Of a DNA stretch of 29,681 nucleotides, positions 1 to 10,779 are shown piece by piece. The position numbers and the translations under genes were made by a program. Where the stretch lies: assembly GCA_946803715.1 (NCBI GenBank), contig CAMPET010000017.1:564167-593847 (forward strand). The letters run 5' to 3'. The notes below the pieces were generated by a model. That model worked only from the letters and a program-made list of their open reading frames with translations. It was not told the origin of the DNA and ran no database searches. Positions within the stretch are counted from its first letter, which is position 1, and every line of letters begins with the position of its first letter. The DNA is from Beroe ovata (taxonomy: Eukaryota > Ctenophora > Nuda > Beroida > Beroidae).

Positions 1-65
1 TGTGTGTGTGTGTGTGTGGAATGTGGATGTGTGTGTACAGTGTGTACAGTGTGCACTGTGCACTC
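1..65. repeat. TG microsatellite and TGTACAGTG-type simple repeat at left edge
   Basis: The window opens with a (TG)n tract (1-18). Short related words follow (GTGTACAG, GTGCACTGTG), the same vocabulary seen in an FBXL20-like intron at about 27940-28400. It probably lies in an intron of the transporter gene whose last exons follow. Confidence 0.85.
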
Positions 66-116
66 ACCTCTGTAACTGTAATCACTAAATCACAGGTGTG
101 AGTCAGGTGTTATCAG

Positions 117-586
117 CTGGTTCAGTGTTCCTACTATGGAAGTTTGACTCGCCCGATCAAACGATCATACTATCATGCGTGTTCAACGCAGTCACCGCTC
201 CTGTCTTCAATATGGTTGACATCCTCATTCCAGCCCTTTACCCCACACCCGCCAGGTTTGCAATGTGAGGTGTTTATAGCTCACTCGTGCCGCGTTCAGT
301 GTGGGTGTGATTTCAAATGACCTTCATACTTTTACTATATGATGAGCGCGCTGCCTGTGCTTGAATCATAAATCTCTGATAATCATGTTTGTTATGGTAA
401 CACGATCTCCCTTTCAGGGGTACAGCATTTGGTCTGCACACAAGTCTGATCCGGATTATTATGATATCAGCCAACTGGTTTTTCAGTCTGTTCATCGACA
501 AATCACCCACCGAACCGATCCTTCTTACAGCTGTTCTTCTCGTCATATCTGCAGTGACGTCGCTATTTGTTCCACCAATCGTGTGA
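117..586 (+). CDS. Major facilitator superfamily transporter (SV2/SLC22-like), last two exons
   Basis: Two exons are visible, 117-255 and 418-586, with the rest of the gene left of the window. The first ends at GCCAG|GTTTGC and the second begins after CTTTCAG. The joined codon is AGG (Arg), giving PALYPTPARGTAFGLHTSL. This is the MFS signature LYPT-x-x-RGTA-x-G before transmembrane helix 11, as in SV2, SVOP and SLC22 organic-ion carriers. A loop (FIDKSPTEP) and a last hydrophobic helix follow, and a TGA stop comes at 584-586. About 101 residues are visible, all C-terminal. The first acceptor is ambiguous: TATCAG at 111-116 or TTCAG at 121-125; both keep the same frame. Substrate cannot be told. 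The family call rests on motif and helix layout, not a search. Confidence 0.72.
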
Positions 587-1586
587 CGGAAGTGAGTGTG
601 AGATATGTGGGACGCGTTATTATCGGTGTGTGGCAGCTGATCTCAGATTTGTTTCATTCCTATTAGGGAAGCCCTATGTTCAATTATTGTATCACGTTGA
701 ATGATATTGGTGTTATATAGACGTGGAGCTAATTTTGAATCTTCTACTCATTCAATTCTTAGGAATTATAGAAGTCTGATATCACTCGCACCTTATTATC
801 ACCTAATTGTCTACTGATGATATTGATTAACCTATTCATAGATGATCCTGACTAGTCGAAAAACAGGATTGCCTGATTTCCGCACGCGAGTTACTGATAT
901 GCAATAGCAGTGCACAGATAAAATTTCTTGAACTTTTTCTTTGTAATTGTAAAGTATGAAATATGCAAAATTGTGAATTTGATAAATAGTTTTGAATTGC
1001 ATAATAGTTCGGTCGCGGTTCTGGAACTTTTAGATGGCTTACTAATAGTATAGCTAAGTAAGATTTAGTGTCGAAGTGTCAAAGTGTCAAAGTGCAAAGA
1101 ATCAGTGAATGTGATCACTTAAATGCTTAAGTTAAAGTACTTTTATTACATTTACTGATAATCAATATCATCATTATCATTATGTAAATTCTAACATGTT
1201 TCAGTTTGACATTATAAGTTTATTGATGCAAATCTATATATGTTTGTTATTGAATAATTGCATTGACAGTACCATTACCAATGCAATACCATATCACTGA
1301 AATTGCCACTAACTACTAATTAATTCATTACTATAATTCAAAATGGATTTTTCGGATTTAATTTGTAATTGATCTTACTAATACTCAGATGTGTGCACAA
1401 GTTTTGCGCTCCTTTTCTACTCTGTGAACTGAAATGTCGCGGAATTACTGGAAAAGGTTGGGTCACACACTGCACTGTGTGACTGTGACACAGCGTGGCG
1501 CCGTCGGAACAGTCATATCATTATTGATATTCGATGTTATCTGAAATCTGTCTCTCGCGCGCCTTCAAGTCCTTGTCATATTTTAT
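587..1586. other. Gene-free AT-rich spacer
   Basis: This is the 3' flank of the transporter followed by AT-rich sequence. No frame shows a plausible exon with matched splice sites. Short echoes occur (for example AAGTGTCAAAGTGTCAAAGTG near 1074-1094), but I see no structured feature. Confidence 0.6.
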
Positions 1587-1622
1587 CTGACCTCAGTTTC
1601 TCGCGCGCGAGAAACAGGTCAG
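1587..1622. repeat. CG-rich hairpin repeat, copy 1
   Basis: A perfect 20-bp palindrome, GTTTCTCGCGCGCGAGAAAC, lies at 1596-1615. CTGACC (1587-1592) and GGTCAG (1617-1622) extend the stem. TCATATTTTAT precedes it and GTAACATCTGAC follows. A diverged copy lies 315 bp downstream and a third at about 22709-22754. The shape is that of a small foldback or MITE-like element; no coding capacity. Confidence 0.75.
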
Positions 1623-1901
1623 GTAACATCTGACAATCAAGTCCATGGCCATCGAAGGCCGATGACAGAGGAATCCAAAGTCCTAATCTTATCTATCACT
1701 CGTACTGAATTCATCGCCCTACTCAGTGAACTGAGAAGTCGTAAAATTAAAAAGGACCACGGATATGATGACGGACACGCGCAGCGCGCGCGGAGTATTT
1801 GAGTCACGCAGCGCTGAGCGCGGAAACAATTGCTAAGCCAATGCTTTTGACCCGGTACTATTTACTAAACAATGTAACATTGTTACATTGTCAGATTTTA
1901 T

Positions 1902-1940
1902 CTGACCTCTGTTTCCCGCGCGCGGCGCGAAACAGGTCAG
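1902..1940. repeat. CG-rich hairpin repeat, copy 2
   Basis: CTGACC (1902-1907), GTTTC, a CG core, GAAAC (1929-1933) and GGTCAG (1935-1940) repeat the plan of copy 1, with a less perfect core. The flank GTAACATCTG is shared. Immediately upstream, 1869-1891 is a separate odd-centred palindrome (ACAATGTAAC/GTTACATTGT). Sequence resembling GAATCCAAAGT..TTATCTAT follows both copies, so a larger unit of about 110 bp seems duplicated. Confidence 0.72.
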
Positions 1941-1972
1941 GTAACATCTGCATCTGACAAGTGCTACAATAT

Positions 1973-2170
1973 GAATCCAAAGTCTTATCTATAGAGGTGT
2001 ATGGGTATACTGCAAACATAGCAAAATACTGGATATCGATTTTCTAATCCAAGGATCGGCATAAGAGAGGGAAGAATCTAAACTGTGAATCATCAGCGGT
2101 TACCCTACAGATGTAAGGTCCTCTCTGTCAAATGGACGTAATACTCTACCCATTGAGCCATATTGGAAAC
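1973..2170 (-). mobile_element. SINE-like element, copy 1
   Basis: The segment 1973-2085 is closely matched in inverted orientation at 24177-24266. It shares the stretches around TTATCTATAGAGGTGTATGG and the flank of AAGAATCTAA, so it is dispersed. On the minus strand the right end reads TGGCTCAATGGGTAGAG (about 2144-2160), which resembles a tRNA/Pol III A box. A clear B box is not visible, so the tRNA-derived SINE reading is an inference. About 32 bp (about 2037-2067) are absent from the other copy. Confidence 0.45.
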
Positions 2171-2283
2171 AACAACTCAACAACAACGTTCATTGAAAAC
2201 AGCACAAACACACATTTTCCTATCGATTGAGGTCAGAGGTGTTGATAGTGATTGGACGTCAAGTCTCAACTATACTCTTGATT

Positions 2284-2650
2284 TTGTGAAGGAGCACTTT
2301 GTAACAAATCAGCCATTTCTTCTGATTGGCACTGTGGCATGATACTAGCCCCATTGTCCAACTTTCATTCCAATTTGCATTGTGTATGCTGAGTCAAAAA
2401 ATACTCCCAGTGCAGATGCAAAAACTCAAGATTATATTGTGCAGAATCTTTGCTCTAATCTTAGTCCCTTAAAAGTGAAAAAGAACAGAAAGAGCACCAC
2501 CATCACAAATGAGCTCCCAGTTCACTATTAGTATTACAGACAGAAAGAGCACCACCATCACAAATGAGCTCCCAGTTCACTATTAGTATTACAGTAGTAG
2601 CACATGTCCATGGAACGCACACTTTACTTCAAAATCAGGATGTGCATTTA
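2284..2650 (+). repeat. Dispersed repeat family, copy A, with internal 55-bp duplication
   Basis: The start (TGAAGGAGCACTT, then CAGCCATTTCTTC) and the end (AATGAGCTCCCAGTTCACTA, then TACAGTAGTAGCAC, TCCATGG and AAAATCAG) recur in the same order and orientation at 23315-23650. The middle is more diverged. In this copy a 55-bp segment is tandemly duplicated (2486-2540 and from 2541). No open frame is conserved between copies, so it looks like a non-autonomous element or an old degraded one. Confidence 0.7.
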
Positions 2651-2892
2651 GTGACAAACAACCAGACAAACAAACAAACGACCAAATTATAATATTAACA
2701 TATTATTATAATAACTTTAAACTGCTGGCTATTGCTTTTCTGTCTATGATATTGAGAATATTATTCTATAATTATTCTATTGATTTTGTTTTAATGTTAT
2801 GACCAGTCCAAAAGATGAATTGAATGCTTAACTCTAGCATATCATAAAAGTGCACCTCTTTATCAAATTTGGAAGCAAAAAGTGCCTCTCAT

Positions 2893-3301
2893 TCAATTCA
2901 ATCCAATTCTACTTGTAATCTGTCCTTGATAATATTCTTCCCCCAGGATCTTCTCAAAGTGAGTCCATTCCCTTAAAAGTGTCATGAAATTTGTATCCAA
3001 ATGAAATCTTCTCCTGGTCATCGTGATTGCTGCCTTGCTTGCCTTATTCAGTTTGTTATTTACTTTAAAAGGAATTGCAGGTTGCCATTCTTCATATAAA
3101 ACCCACATTGGGGACCAATAAGGGCCTTGGGAGTAATTATGAGAGTAAATATGATACAATAAGATACAATTCATCACAAATAAAGGCACACTTTTTTCAC
3201 TGATTTGTGGCTGAACTGTCTTGCTGATTCCATTATTGGTGCACAAAGTATGAAATTAAACTCAAAATGGTACACCTAGCAGAAATCTAGACAATCAATT
3301 C
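2893..3301 (-). other. Probable 3' untranslated region of the upstream GPCR gene
   Basis: This lies directly downstream, on the minus strand, of the GPCR stop codon. An open frame of about 117 codons (2893-3246) has no ATG at its head and no recognisable domain. It might be a leftover or terminal exon of another gene, but I see no good acceptor or family. Treat as 3' UTR. Confidence 0.4.
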
Positions 3302-5066
3302 TTACAGAGGTGAAAACTCAACTTCTACAGTGATGGGTGCTTTCTGAGTCTCCTGAATCATATCTTTAAAGTTGTTTTTGAGACCAGTTATTCTCGATTT
3401 CAATGACCTTTGTGGACTCTTCTTAGTGTTGCACTTTGAAATGAACTTAGGCAGATGTAACATTATTGGGGATAAGGCTGCTCTTGTGGCAGGAAGCAGG
3501 TAATGTGAAACTAAAAAATAGTACATCATAAGATGTGGATGGCCATCAACCCACTCAAATAAACCAGCATTCTCCCCTGCTAGAAAAAGGACAAATAGCA
3601 TTAGTACTTTAGGGAAGTAGCAAACTATGAAAAATGCAGTGAGCTGGATTGTTTTCTTTTTTGCTTCATAGAGTGAGCCATTATTCCCTCCTTTCAGCAT
3701 TTTTTGGGACTGTGCTTTCATGGCAACCAAAAAAACTATGCAGCTCACCAAACATGTAATGAATGGTCCCCACCATAGAGCATCTATGAGGAAGAACATG
3801 AAGCGAGTATGCTCTGGATCAGTAGAATATTCACATTCCCCAAAGTTTCGATTATACTCATACCACCTCAAGATAAAAACAACCCCTTTAAAGAATGGAA
3901 GTATTGATATGCAGCCTTGCAGTAGACCAAAAAGCAAAAGGACTCCAGCAAAAGGCTTATAATCAGCGTTTCTAAGCTTGAGAGGAGAGACCAGGGACAA
4001 GGTTCTGAAAACCATAATGCTGAAAATTATGTTGAAAATTAGGTAGGTAGTTGGTGTCAGGAATCATAAATTTGTCATTGGCACATTCAATAATCATAAA
4101 ACCTATTTCGTTTAGGTGTAGGTATCGAGCCAGATGAAAATTGCATTACCTGGTGATATCAAACCAAGCAAATCTGTCACAGAAGTTATTGACAAATCCA
4201 AATATTTTGCATAATACTCTTGGAAATGACTGTTGGGATGGCCGTCCACCAAGAATAAGAGCAGCATATGGTACTGATCCAAACAGACTCACAATCTGTT
4301 GCAGGGTGAAAAGCAGTTCTTACTTATTGAGCTATTAGTATTTATTACTCTTTGATGTGGTTTCCCAAAATTACTCACCAAGTCATTGAGTGCCAGAACC
4401 ATAGCAGAAACCAAAAACGGAAGAACTTTAACTGTTTTTCTCGCCTCAATGAACTTATAGATCGCATATCCTGAAATAATCTGTGTCAGCCACATGGAAC
4501 ATTTGGTATGATTAATAGGTAGGCAAATTAAGTGATCAGATTAAGGCAGTGTTATATGATTATTACAGCAATATCACGGTATCACACTAGCATGGTGCCA
4601 ATACATAGTAGGCCTATGCAACTGGCTAGCTGCCAGTGAAATACTGAAATACCAGTTACGTACGAATTCCGACACACTTTTAGATTTTTAAGTTTAATTT
4701 CCGTGGAATGGTCTCAAATGTAAGTCCAAATTCCTACTGGCATGATACTGGTATAATAAGACTGTCGTCTTGGATTTTCTACTGGAGGGCTACTGGTGAT
4801 AATAGCGTGCTCCTGAGTCCTGACCTGGTGATAGTGTGCTACTATCGCTATACTATTTTACTGATGTAATTCAGGCCCAGATGGGTTAACTTATGATAAA
4901 TATGTCAATTCATAATTCAATTCAGTAAAACTTGAAGTGAGCAAGTTCTATTTCTCTTACCATTGCTTACTGTCCCGAAGAGACCCAATAAAAGGTAGGC
5001 CATACCAAAGAATATGTCGAGACCATAGATAGCATAAGAATCATGTCCAACTTCAGTTCCATTCAT
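3302..5066 (-). CDS. Class A (rhodopsin-family) G-protein-coupled receptor, four exons
   Basis: This is a seven-helix plasma-membrane receptor; ligand unknown. Exons in transcription order are 5066-4961, 4470-4379, 4295-4150 and 4019-3302. All junctions are GT-AG and in frame, and together encode 353 aa. Exon 1 starts at MNGTEVG (a possible N-glycosylation site) and carries TM1 with GxxxN (N35). Exon 2 has TM2 with LALNDL (D65). Exon 3 has the TM3 cysteine C95, whose likely disulfide partner is C177 in extracellular loop 2. Exon 4 holds TM4-TM7, with TM6 CYFP (248-251) in place of CWxP. Two family hallmarks are altered: DRY is FRT (R120 kept, acid lost), and NPxxY is SPIML (298-302). The C-terminal tail is about 45 residues, rich in Ser/Thr and Lys. 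I cannot assign a subfamily. Confidence 0.85.
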
Positions 5067-8000
5067 GCTGGGCTAAGATTGGCACAACTTTTTAAGAACG
5101 AAGACTTTTGAAAATAAAGAGAAATGAATGTACAAATTTAAGATTTTTTCCCTCCCCAATCACCTTTTTTCCGAAAAGGCATTGGAGAAGGGATAGCAGA
5201 GATGAGAAAAGATGCGTCAACATACCACCTCTACTGTAATTTAATAGGAAAATCACTTCGGTTGCTATGACGACTAAAGTAGCCAGAAGTCAAATTTTAA
5301 GATCCCTCCTTCCCTCCGGGGGATATTTTTCCAAAAACGGGGGAGAATTCCAAAATGTAGGTGAACACTATAAGCAAGCACCCTCATTTGTTGATGATGA
5401 TATAGTGCGCGGCTCAGTGTAATTGTGCAACTGTGCGCGCGGCTTTAATATGTAATTACTTGATCGACAATTAAGAATTAACCATTGTCAGTCGATGATA
5501 GATCTATTGCTTATCTCAATCTCATTGTCGAGGATATCCTCCATCTTATGTGATCATCTTACATGTACAATGCAATCTGTATACCAATGCCATATTATGT
5601 TGATCATAATCAAGACTGACACTAGACGAAACGACACATGAACGACGAACGTTCGTCAACTACTTATAACACGAGCGGTACGAGGTCGAGAGTACTCTGC
5701 CCATTCGATCGTCAGAGCAATTGAGTCTTCTTTTTTATCTGCTATCAACGGCGATGAGTCCCAGGGGAGGGAAATAAAGCGTCCGTAATAATAAAGCAGG
5801 TACCTAACGGTCGCAATTTCTTGTTTATGATGAAATATATGATACAAATATATTTCGTCAGCGTATATTTCCAATGAAATAAGAATTATTCTTACGAGAT
5901 CTACATTGTACAATGTACAGGGATATAGCTATTTTATAGGATTATTAATAACACTGATTCCATTGTATTTTGAATGATGTAAGGGGTGAGCAGAAAAAAT
6001 CTACTTATAGAGTACGAGGGGTATACTATAAGGTGAGATGGTGGTTGAATGAGAACAAAGAATCCCAAATTCTAAGCAAGGATCCAATTTTCAAATACTT
6101 AGCAATACAAGTACAGTAAACGAGAGCAAACTGAATTATTGACCCTGCTAATGATCTGTAACCTACAGGGAGCAATATGATTTATAAGCTGACTAGAAAA
6201 CCCGTCAAGTGGGCGTGCTACACTCAATTTCGGATACTTAGTGAATAAGAGAAATTTGAAATTAAGTATATTTGAATGAGTAAGCTTCAAAATTGAAACG
6301 TCCTTAAACAAAGAAACAACGAAATGACAATAACAGTGGCGCGCGCGCATTTTCACTAAATATGCACGTGCAACTCCTACGTCGCGTAGCAACACGCACT
6401 AAATTAATCTATTCTATACTGCAAAGTTCTTTTCATCGGCAATTTTTCCAACTTCCGACGCCGATTACAAAAAATCTAAAGCCTAATTCAAAAATCCGAA
6501 ATGATGTTCGACAGCGGAATCGGTTTTTCTACCACCTTGCAAAAAATCCCGGCTCTCCAACTCCATTTGGTCGAGTTATTTGCGCACGCGCTTAAAGTGC
6601 CTTATTCCTTTATATTATAGATTTATGAGCTAAGAAATTAAAGCTGAGAATATCATGACGTGAGAATGACTTGACCATCTCAGTTCTATGTAATAAGGTT
6701 CACATGACTTCTTTCTGTATCACAGTATCACACTCATGCGATGTAAAATACGAAGGAGGGTGTGTGGCTTGAACAATAGCATATAACAGGAGGGTTACAG
6801 ATATGGACAGAGAAGATATGATGCAAAATGTTTGAATTTTTGGCTTTCCCAAACGCCTTACATACATGAATCATGATTGATAAGATGCTTTACTGTGGTT
6901 TATTAGCAAACAGTATCAAAGGTTTTCCGTTATGCTGGGATGGGTTTACGAAATTTATCAAGAAAACCCCCGATAAAGAATGCCCTCCTTAACTCGCTCT
7001 AACTAGCTTCCTTTCCGACAGCACGTATTCAACTATTTTCATAACTTACTCTAAGTTGCTGTTCCCGGGGTGACTCAGTTGAAGACGTTGTATAATCCTA
7101 AACACAGTGGTGAAGTGTTGGCGTACCTAAAACATTTTGAAAAGAGTAAAAAAGAAAAAAAAAAGGAGCAAAGAAGAAAAAACAAAATAAGATTGTCTGA
7201 TTATTTGTATTTGTATTTAACTTTAATAATAATATTCTGTAAATTCCCCTCAGGTTAATGGGCATTGTATGGCATTCAACAGTCACATGCAACAGCTTTT
7301 TCCCGATGATGAATGTGACTCAGAGTCATAGTGAGGGTAGCTAGCAATAACTAGGTGATCAGTCACGTAGGTACTTAGATCCCTCTCGGCCCAATGATCA
7401 TGGCACAGCTCTGAGGAAAAATAAAAAAGATGCTGTACTGTAAGACGTGCTGAAAAACAATTGGCTATTTTTTTATTAGACTTAAATATTACAGAGTGAT
7501 GATAAATCGTGCTTAGCCCGAAAGGTATTGGTGCAAATGGCCTTTTAACCGTTATAGAAAGTTCTAGCAGGAATGCAAAAATGTGTTTGCATCGAATTCA
7601 AATCAGGACAAAATTGAAGATGATGAAGTAGACTGACAACAGATTCAAGAGCCTACCAGTCTGCGACTAGAGAGCGGATGATAATGCAGTTTAAATCCTC
7701 ATTTCTGTGTAATTTGCACGTGCCGGATAGCATTAAGTATGCGCGGTACATTCTTTGCGCTATATAGTGATGATTGGAAGTTTTGGACAAGCAGCTGCAC
7801 TACTCCGGCCTCTGTCATAGGCTCTACATTAGGGAGACCTCCGTGCGATTTCTATATCACTCAAGACTCGCTCAGTTAGACCATACATTTCAGATGTATA
7901 ATTGTTTAGTGTAGCTAATTATCTTCGACGACAGTCTCGTAGGAATCAAAGGTTAAATCATTCCAAGGAACCAACACGAAGGTAGAGGATAACTCAGAAA

Positions 8001-8580
8001 TAAGTTCTTAGCTACCATTTTCTCGGATTCTCTATGGTAATTACAATCAAATTCGAGGCATCTAAAAAGCACCATATGCATTGTGAAATAAGTTTTGCAA
8101 ACGAACGTGGGCGTAGCGCTTAAACCCTTGCTTTGGTGACTTACTGAAACTATGATATATGTGTAATAGGCAGGCTATGTCTTTCGATAACCAAGTTTTC
8201 AGAGCTCATGTCGGTATTCTCTTTGATAGAATTTAGAACATTTCAAACTCAACCGGAACTGCTTATTCTTGACAGAAATATCAGATATGACCTGCGAACA
8301 CAACTTTGAGAAGTTGTACAAGTGGGGAATTCGCTGAAAGGCTGAAAATGTGGCATTCGCACAAGTTATGTGGACCGTGAAATTTCTTAAGTTCGTGTAT
8401 ATATTGATTCATAATATGCTTCAGCAAATATGGAAGTATATTGTTGGTGTGACTGAGTGAAAAGTTGAAAATCCATTACAAAACAGCCCTGGGATTGTTA
8501 TTTGATTGAAAGAGCAACAGGCACGATTCCTGAGGTTCCTGAGGTTCTGGGTCAATCCCATGTGATTCCTCTCTAGTACT
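5067..8580. other. Intergenic region without recognisable gene
   Basis: This holds the 5' flank of the minus-strand GPCR and then AT-rich DNA. Short open frames exist (around 5656-5913, 6099-6595, 7070-7330), but none has convincing splice sites plus family similarity. Visible details are a repeated GTGCGCGCGGCT-like word near 5405-5445, a purine-rich A tract at about 7141-7190, and an E-box palindrome GCACGTGC at about 6364-6371. At 7290-7330 a frame ending in LFPDDECDSES and a stop looks vaguely exon-like but cannot be joined to anything upstream. Confidence 0.5.
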
Positions 8581-9119
8581 GGTGTCAGTGAGTTCCTTCG
8601 CAAGCATTCTCTCGTCCCCGGTATGCAGAGGTGTCAGCAGACTGAAACGAATGCGTACCCAAATCGTCACACAGCCCTGTTCTGACGAACTGGTGTCAGC
8701 ATATTCCTTTTCAAGCATTCCTACATCACCGTTATGCAGTGATGTCAGCAGATTGTGACGAACGCGGGCCCCAATCGTCACACAGCCCTGTTTTGACAAA
8801 CTGGTGTCAGCGAATTCCTTTGCAAGCATTCCTACGTCATCGGTATGCAGTGGTGTCAGCAGATTGTGACGAATGCGAACCCCAATCGTCACACAGCCCT
8901 GTTTTGACNGGTGTCAGCGAGTTCCTTTGCATGCATTCCTACGTCATCGGTATGCAGTAGTGTCAGCAGATTGTGACGAATGCGAACCCCAATCGTCACA
9001 CAGCCCTGTCAGTGGAATCGTTCGCAAGCATTCCTATGTTACCAGTATGCAGTGGTGTCGGCGACTTGTATCGAATGAGTACCCCAATCGTCACACAGCC
9101 CTGTTTTGACTGGTTTCAG
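8581..9119. repeat. Satellite of about five 111-bp units
   Basis: Units begin GGTGTCAG at 8581, 8692, 8803 and 8910 (spacing 111, 111, 107). A shortened fifth starts at about 9009. Each contains GCAAGCATTC, CGGTATGCAG, a second internal GTGTCAGC, CCAATCGTCACACAGCCCTG and TTTTGAC. A single N at 8909 sits at a unit junction, suggesting assembly uncertainty in copy number. Several open frames run through it, but they reflect repeat periodicity and the unit carries no protein signature. Confidence 0.9.
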
Positions 9120-9493
9120 TTCACCTACCTGCAAAGTGCTGCTAACTTGCCAATTTCTACCCCCTTTTGTAAACTTTCAAAAGTTTTATTCAAGACTTAT
9201 CATCATCAGAGACTGTCTGCCGCGCATTGTGGCGACTCTCGAGGTACGAGGTATTGGATAACTCTCCCAAATTTTAAATGGGCGCTAAGTCGCTGACACA
9301 AGCTATCAATGAACATCGGGCAGAATTAAAGTGTTGCATGGGCGCAGAGACACAGCTTTTTACTGCTCCTTCTTCCTTCTTCTGACTATTGAGAGGAGAG
9401 TTTCTCATAACCTAACCCGTTGCCAAAACACTCCGAAAAGGGATGAACGGTGAGTATTGGCTCAAAGCAACAGCAACAGCAACAACAACTATA

Positions 9494-9575
9494 GTGTCAG
9501 CGAATTCTTTCACAAGCATTCCTACATGACCGGTATGCAGTGGTGTCAGCGAAATGTGGCCTATGAGTACCCTTC
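9494..9575. repeat. Detached partial unit of the 111-bp satellite
   Basis: GTGTCAGCGAATTC, ACAAGCATTCCTACAT, CCGGTATGCAGTGGTGTCAG and ATGAGTACCC match the satellite at 8581-9119 in the same orientation. They are separated from it by about 375 bp of unrelated sequence containing a short CAACAG tract (9467-9490). This is an orphan copy or the edge of a formerly longer array. Confidence 0.85.
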
Positions 9576-10779
9576 GTTTCGTGCGCGCTGAACGTGTGAT
9601 CCTATTCCTTGACTCAACAAAATATATAAGTGGGTACCTAGGTAATAAGGTAAGTACATTGCTTATGAAACGTTAGTAATCGTGACACACCAACGTCCTA
9701 CATAGTACCTTATCAAATGCATCTCTTCATGAAACAAACTGACAGAGAAACTGCTGAAATAGCTTTACTTCAATTCGGCACAATATTTTGTAGGTAAGTG
9801 TTTGTCCAGCAATAGACAACAATGGTATCACTTCTAAGAGAAGCTAAGTTTTCTAAGCAAAAGTCCATTGTTTGGTGGCATAGTTTAGGTACATAATATA
9901 GTGTTGAGAAAAAGTTTTCAGCTACCGAAGTGCCTTCGTGGGATGTACCAGATGCCAATTACGAACAGCACTTGAATAAAATAATAAGTTAGACTTGAGA
10001 TGTTGTAGAAAAAACAAAGTGATCAGAAATTCATGGAGACATATTATCAGGTCATAGAGAAACAGGAACGATATTTTGCTTCCTAGTCCTAGGTAAACTG
10101 TTGAAACGAGCTGCGTTGACAATATGAACTATGGATGTAAAATATCTAAATATGCGCTGCAATTAGATAGCCATCTGACAAATCACGTGACAAATCACGT
10201 GACCAATACGCGTGAATGATGAATATTAGCATATGACATAGTTAAATAGAACCTCCACAAGTCTTCCTGTTTCCCGTGACACTGCTCTCACCATCTCAAG
10301 GTGCGACTATTACCTACTAACAGGTGCTATTCATTGCAAGTCTAGGTCCCATTTTTCATGAGAAGAGAGCAGAGAGATAAGCACCTGGTCGCTCATTATT
10401 GCAAATATTCATGTATGGGGAATATATTAGTTTTGTGCCTTACCATGGCATGTAGTATGCGCATGTATTATGCGCATTATCCAGCTTTCTTACACACAGA
10501 AAACCAAGCCGTGTGCAAGATCCGAACTATCGCAACCCAAAACTGTCTATGACATTTGAAGCACAAACCTTTACGTAGAAGGAATGTTTTCACCTAATTT
10601 GGCAGGAATTACGTAAGTAGAAGGTTAAGATATGATAAGTATATCCGGCGCGAAAATTTCCCCTGATGGATCCTCTCAGAAATGAGGTCATGATATATCC
10701 TGAGATGTGTAAATCTCGAATATCTAAATCTACACAATCATAGGTCTAGTATGATGTGGTGACGAGCTGTAGTACAGGA
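9576..10779. other. Intergenic and presumptive promoter region upstream of TRIM37
   Basis: No gene is seen. Small open frames (9770-10122 minus, 10358-10552 plus) lack splice and family support. The stretch includes the paired CACGTG elements listed separately and ends at the short first coding exon of TRIM37. Confidence 0.5.
10183..10202. promoter_or_regulatory. Tandem TCACGTGA E-box pair
   Basis: Two identical 8-bp palindromes TCACGTGA lie at 10183-10190 and 10195-10202. They sit in a 12-bp direct repeat (ACAAATCACGTG) and are followed by CCAAT. CACGTG is the core bound by bHLH-zip factors such as USF, MITF/TFE and Myc. They lie about 580 bp upstream of the TRIM37 start codon, so a promoter role is plausible but inferred. 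Confidence 0.4.

Noticed and set aside
361-666. Open frame of 101 codons at the left
   Set aside because: It covers the transporter's last exon in the wrong frame. The frame that joins in phase to 117-255 and gives a helix and stop at 586 is the real one.
2893-3246. 117-codon minus-strand frame after the GPCR
   Set aside because: No ATG at its head, no family features and no acceptor. Best read as 3' UTR.
7070-7330. Lys-rich frame and a following acidic C-terminus-like frame
   Set aside because: The two cannot be joined in phase by any reasonable intron, and no upstream exon is found.
8476-8892. 138-codon frame with internal protein repeats
   Set aside because: Periodicity comes from the 111-bp DNA satellite. 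Other frames are equally open, and no domain is seen.
8581-9119. CRISPR-like repeat array
   Set aside because: Units are contiguous and similar over their whole 111 bp, with no unique spacers.
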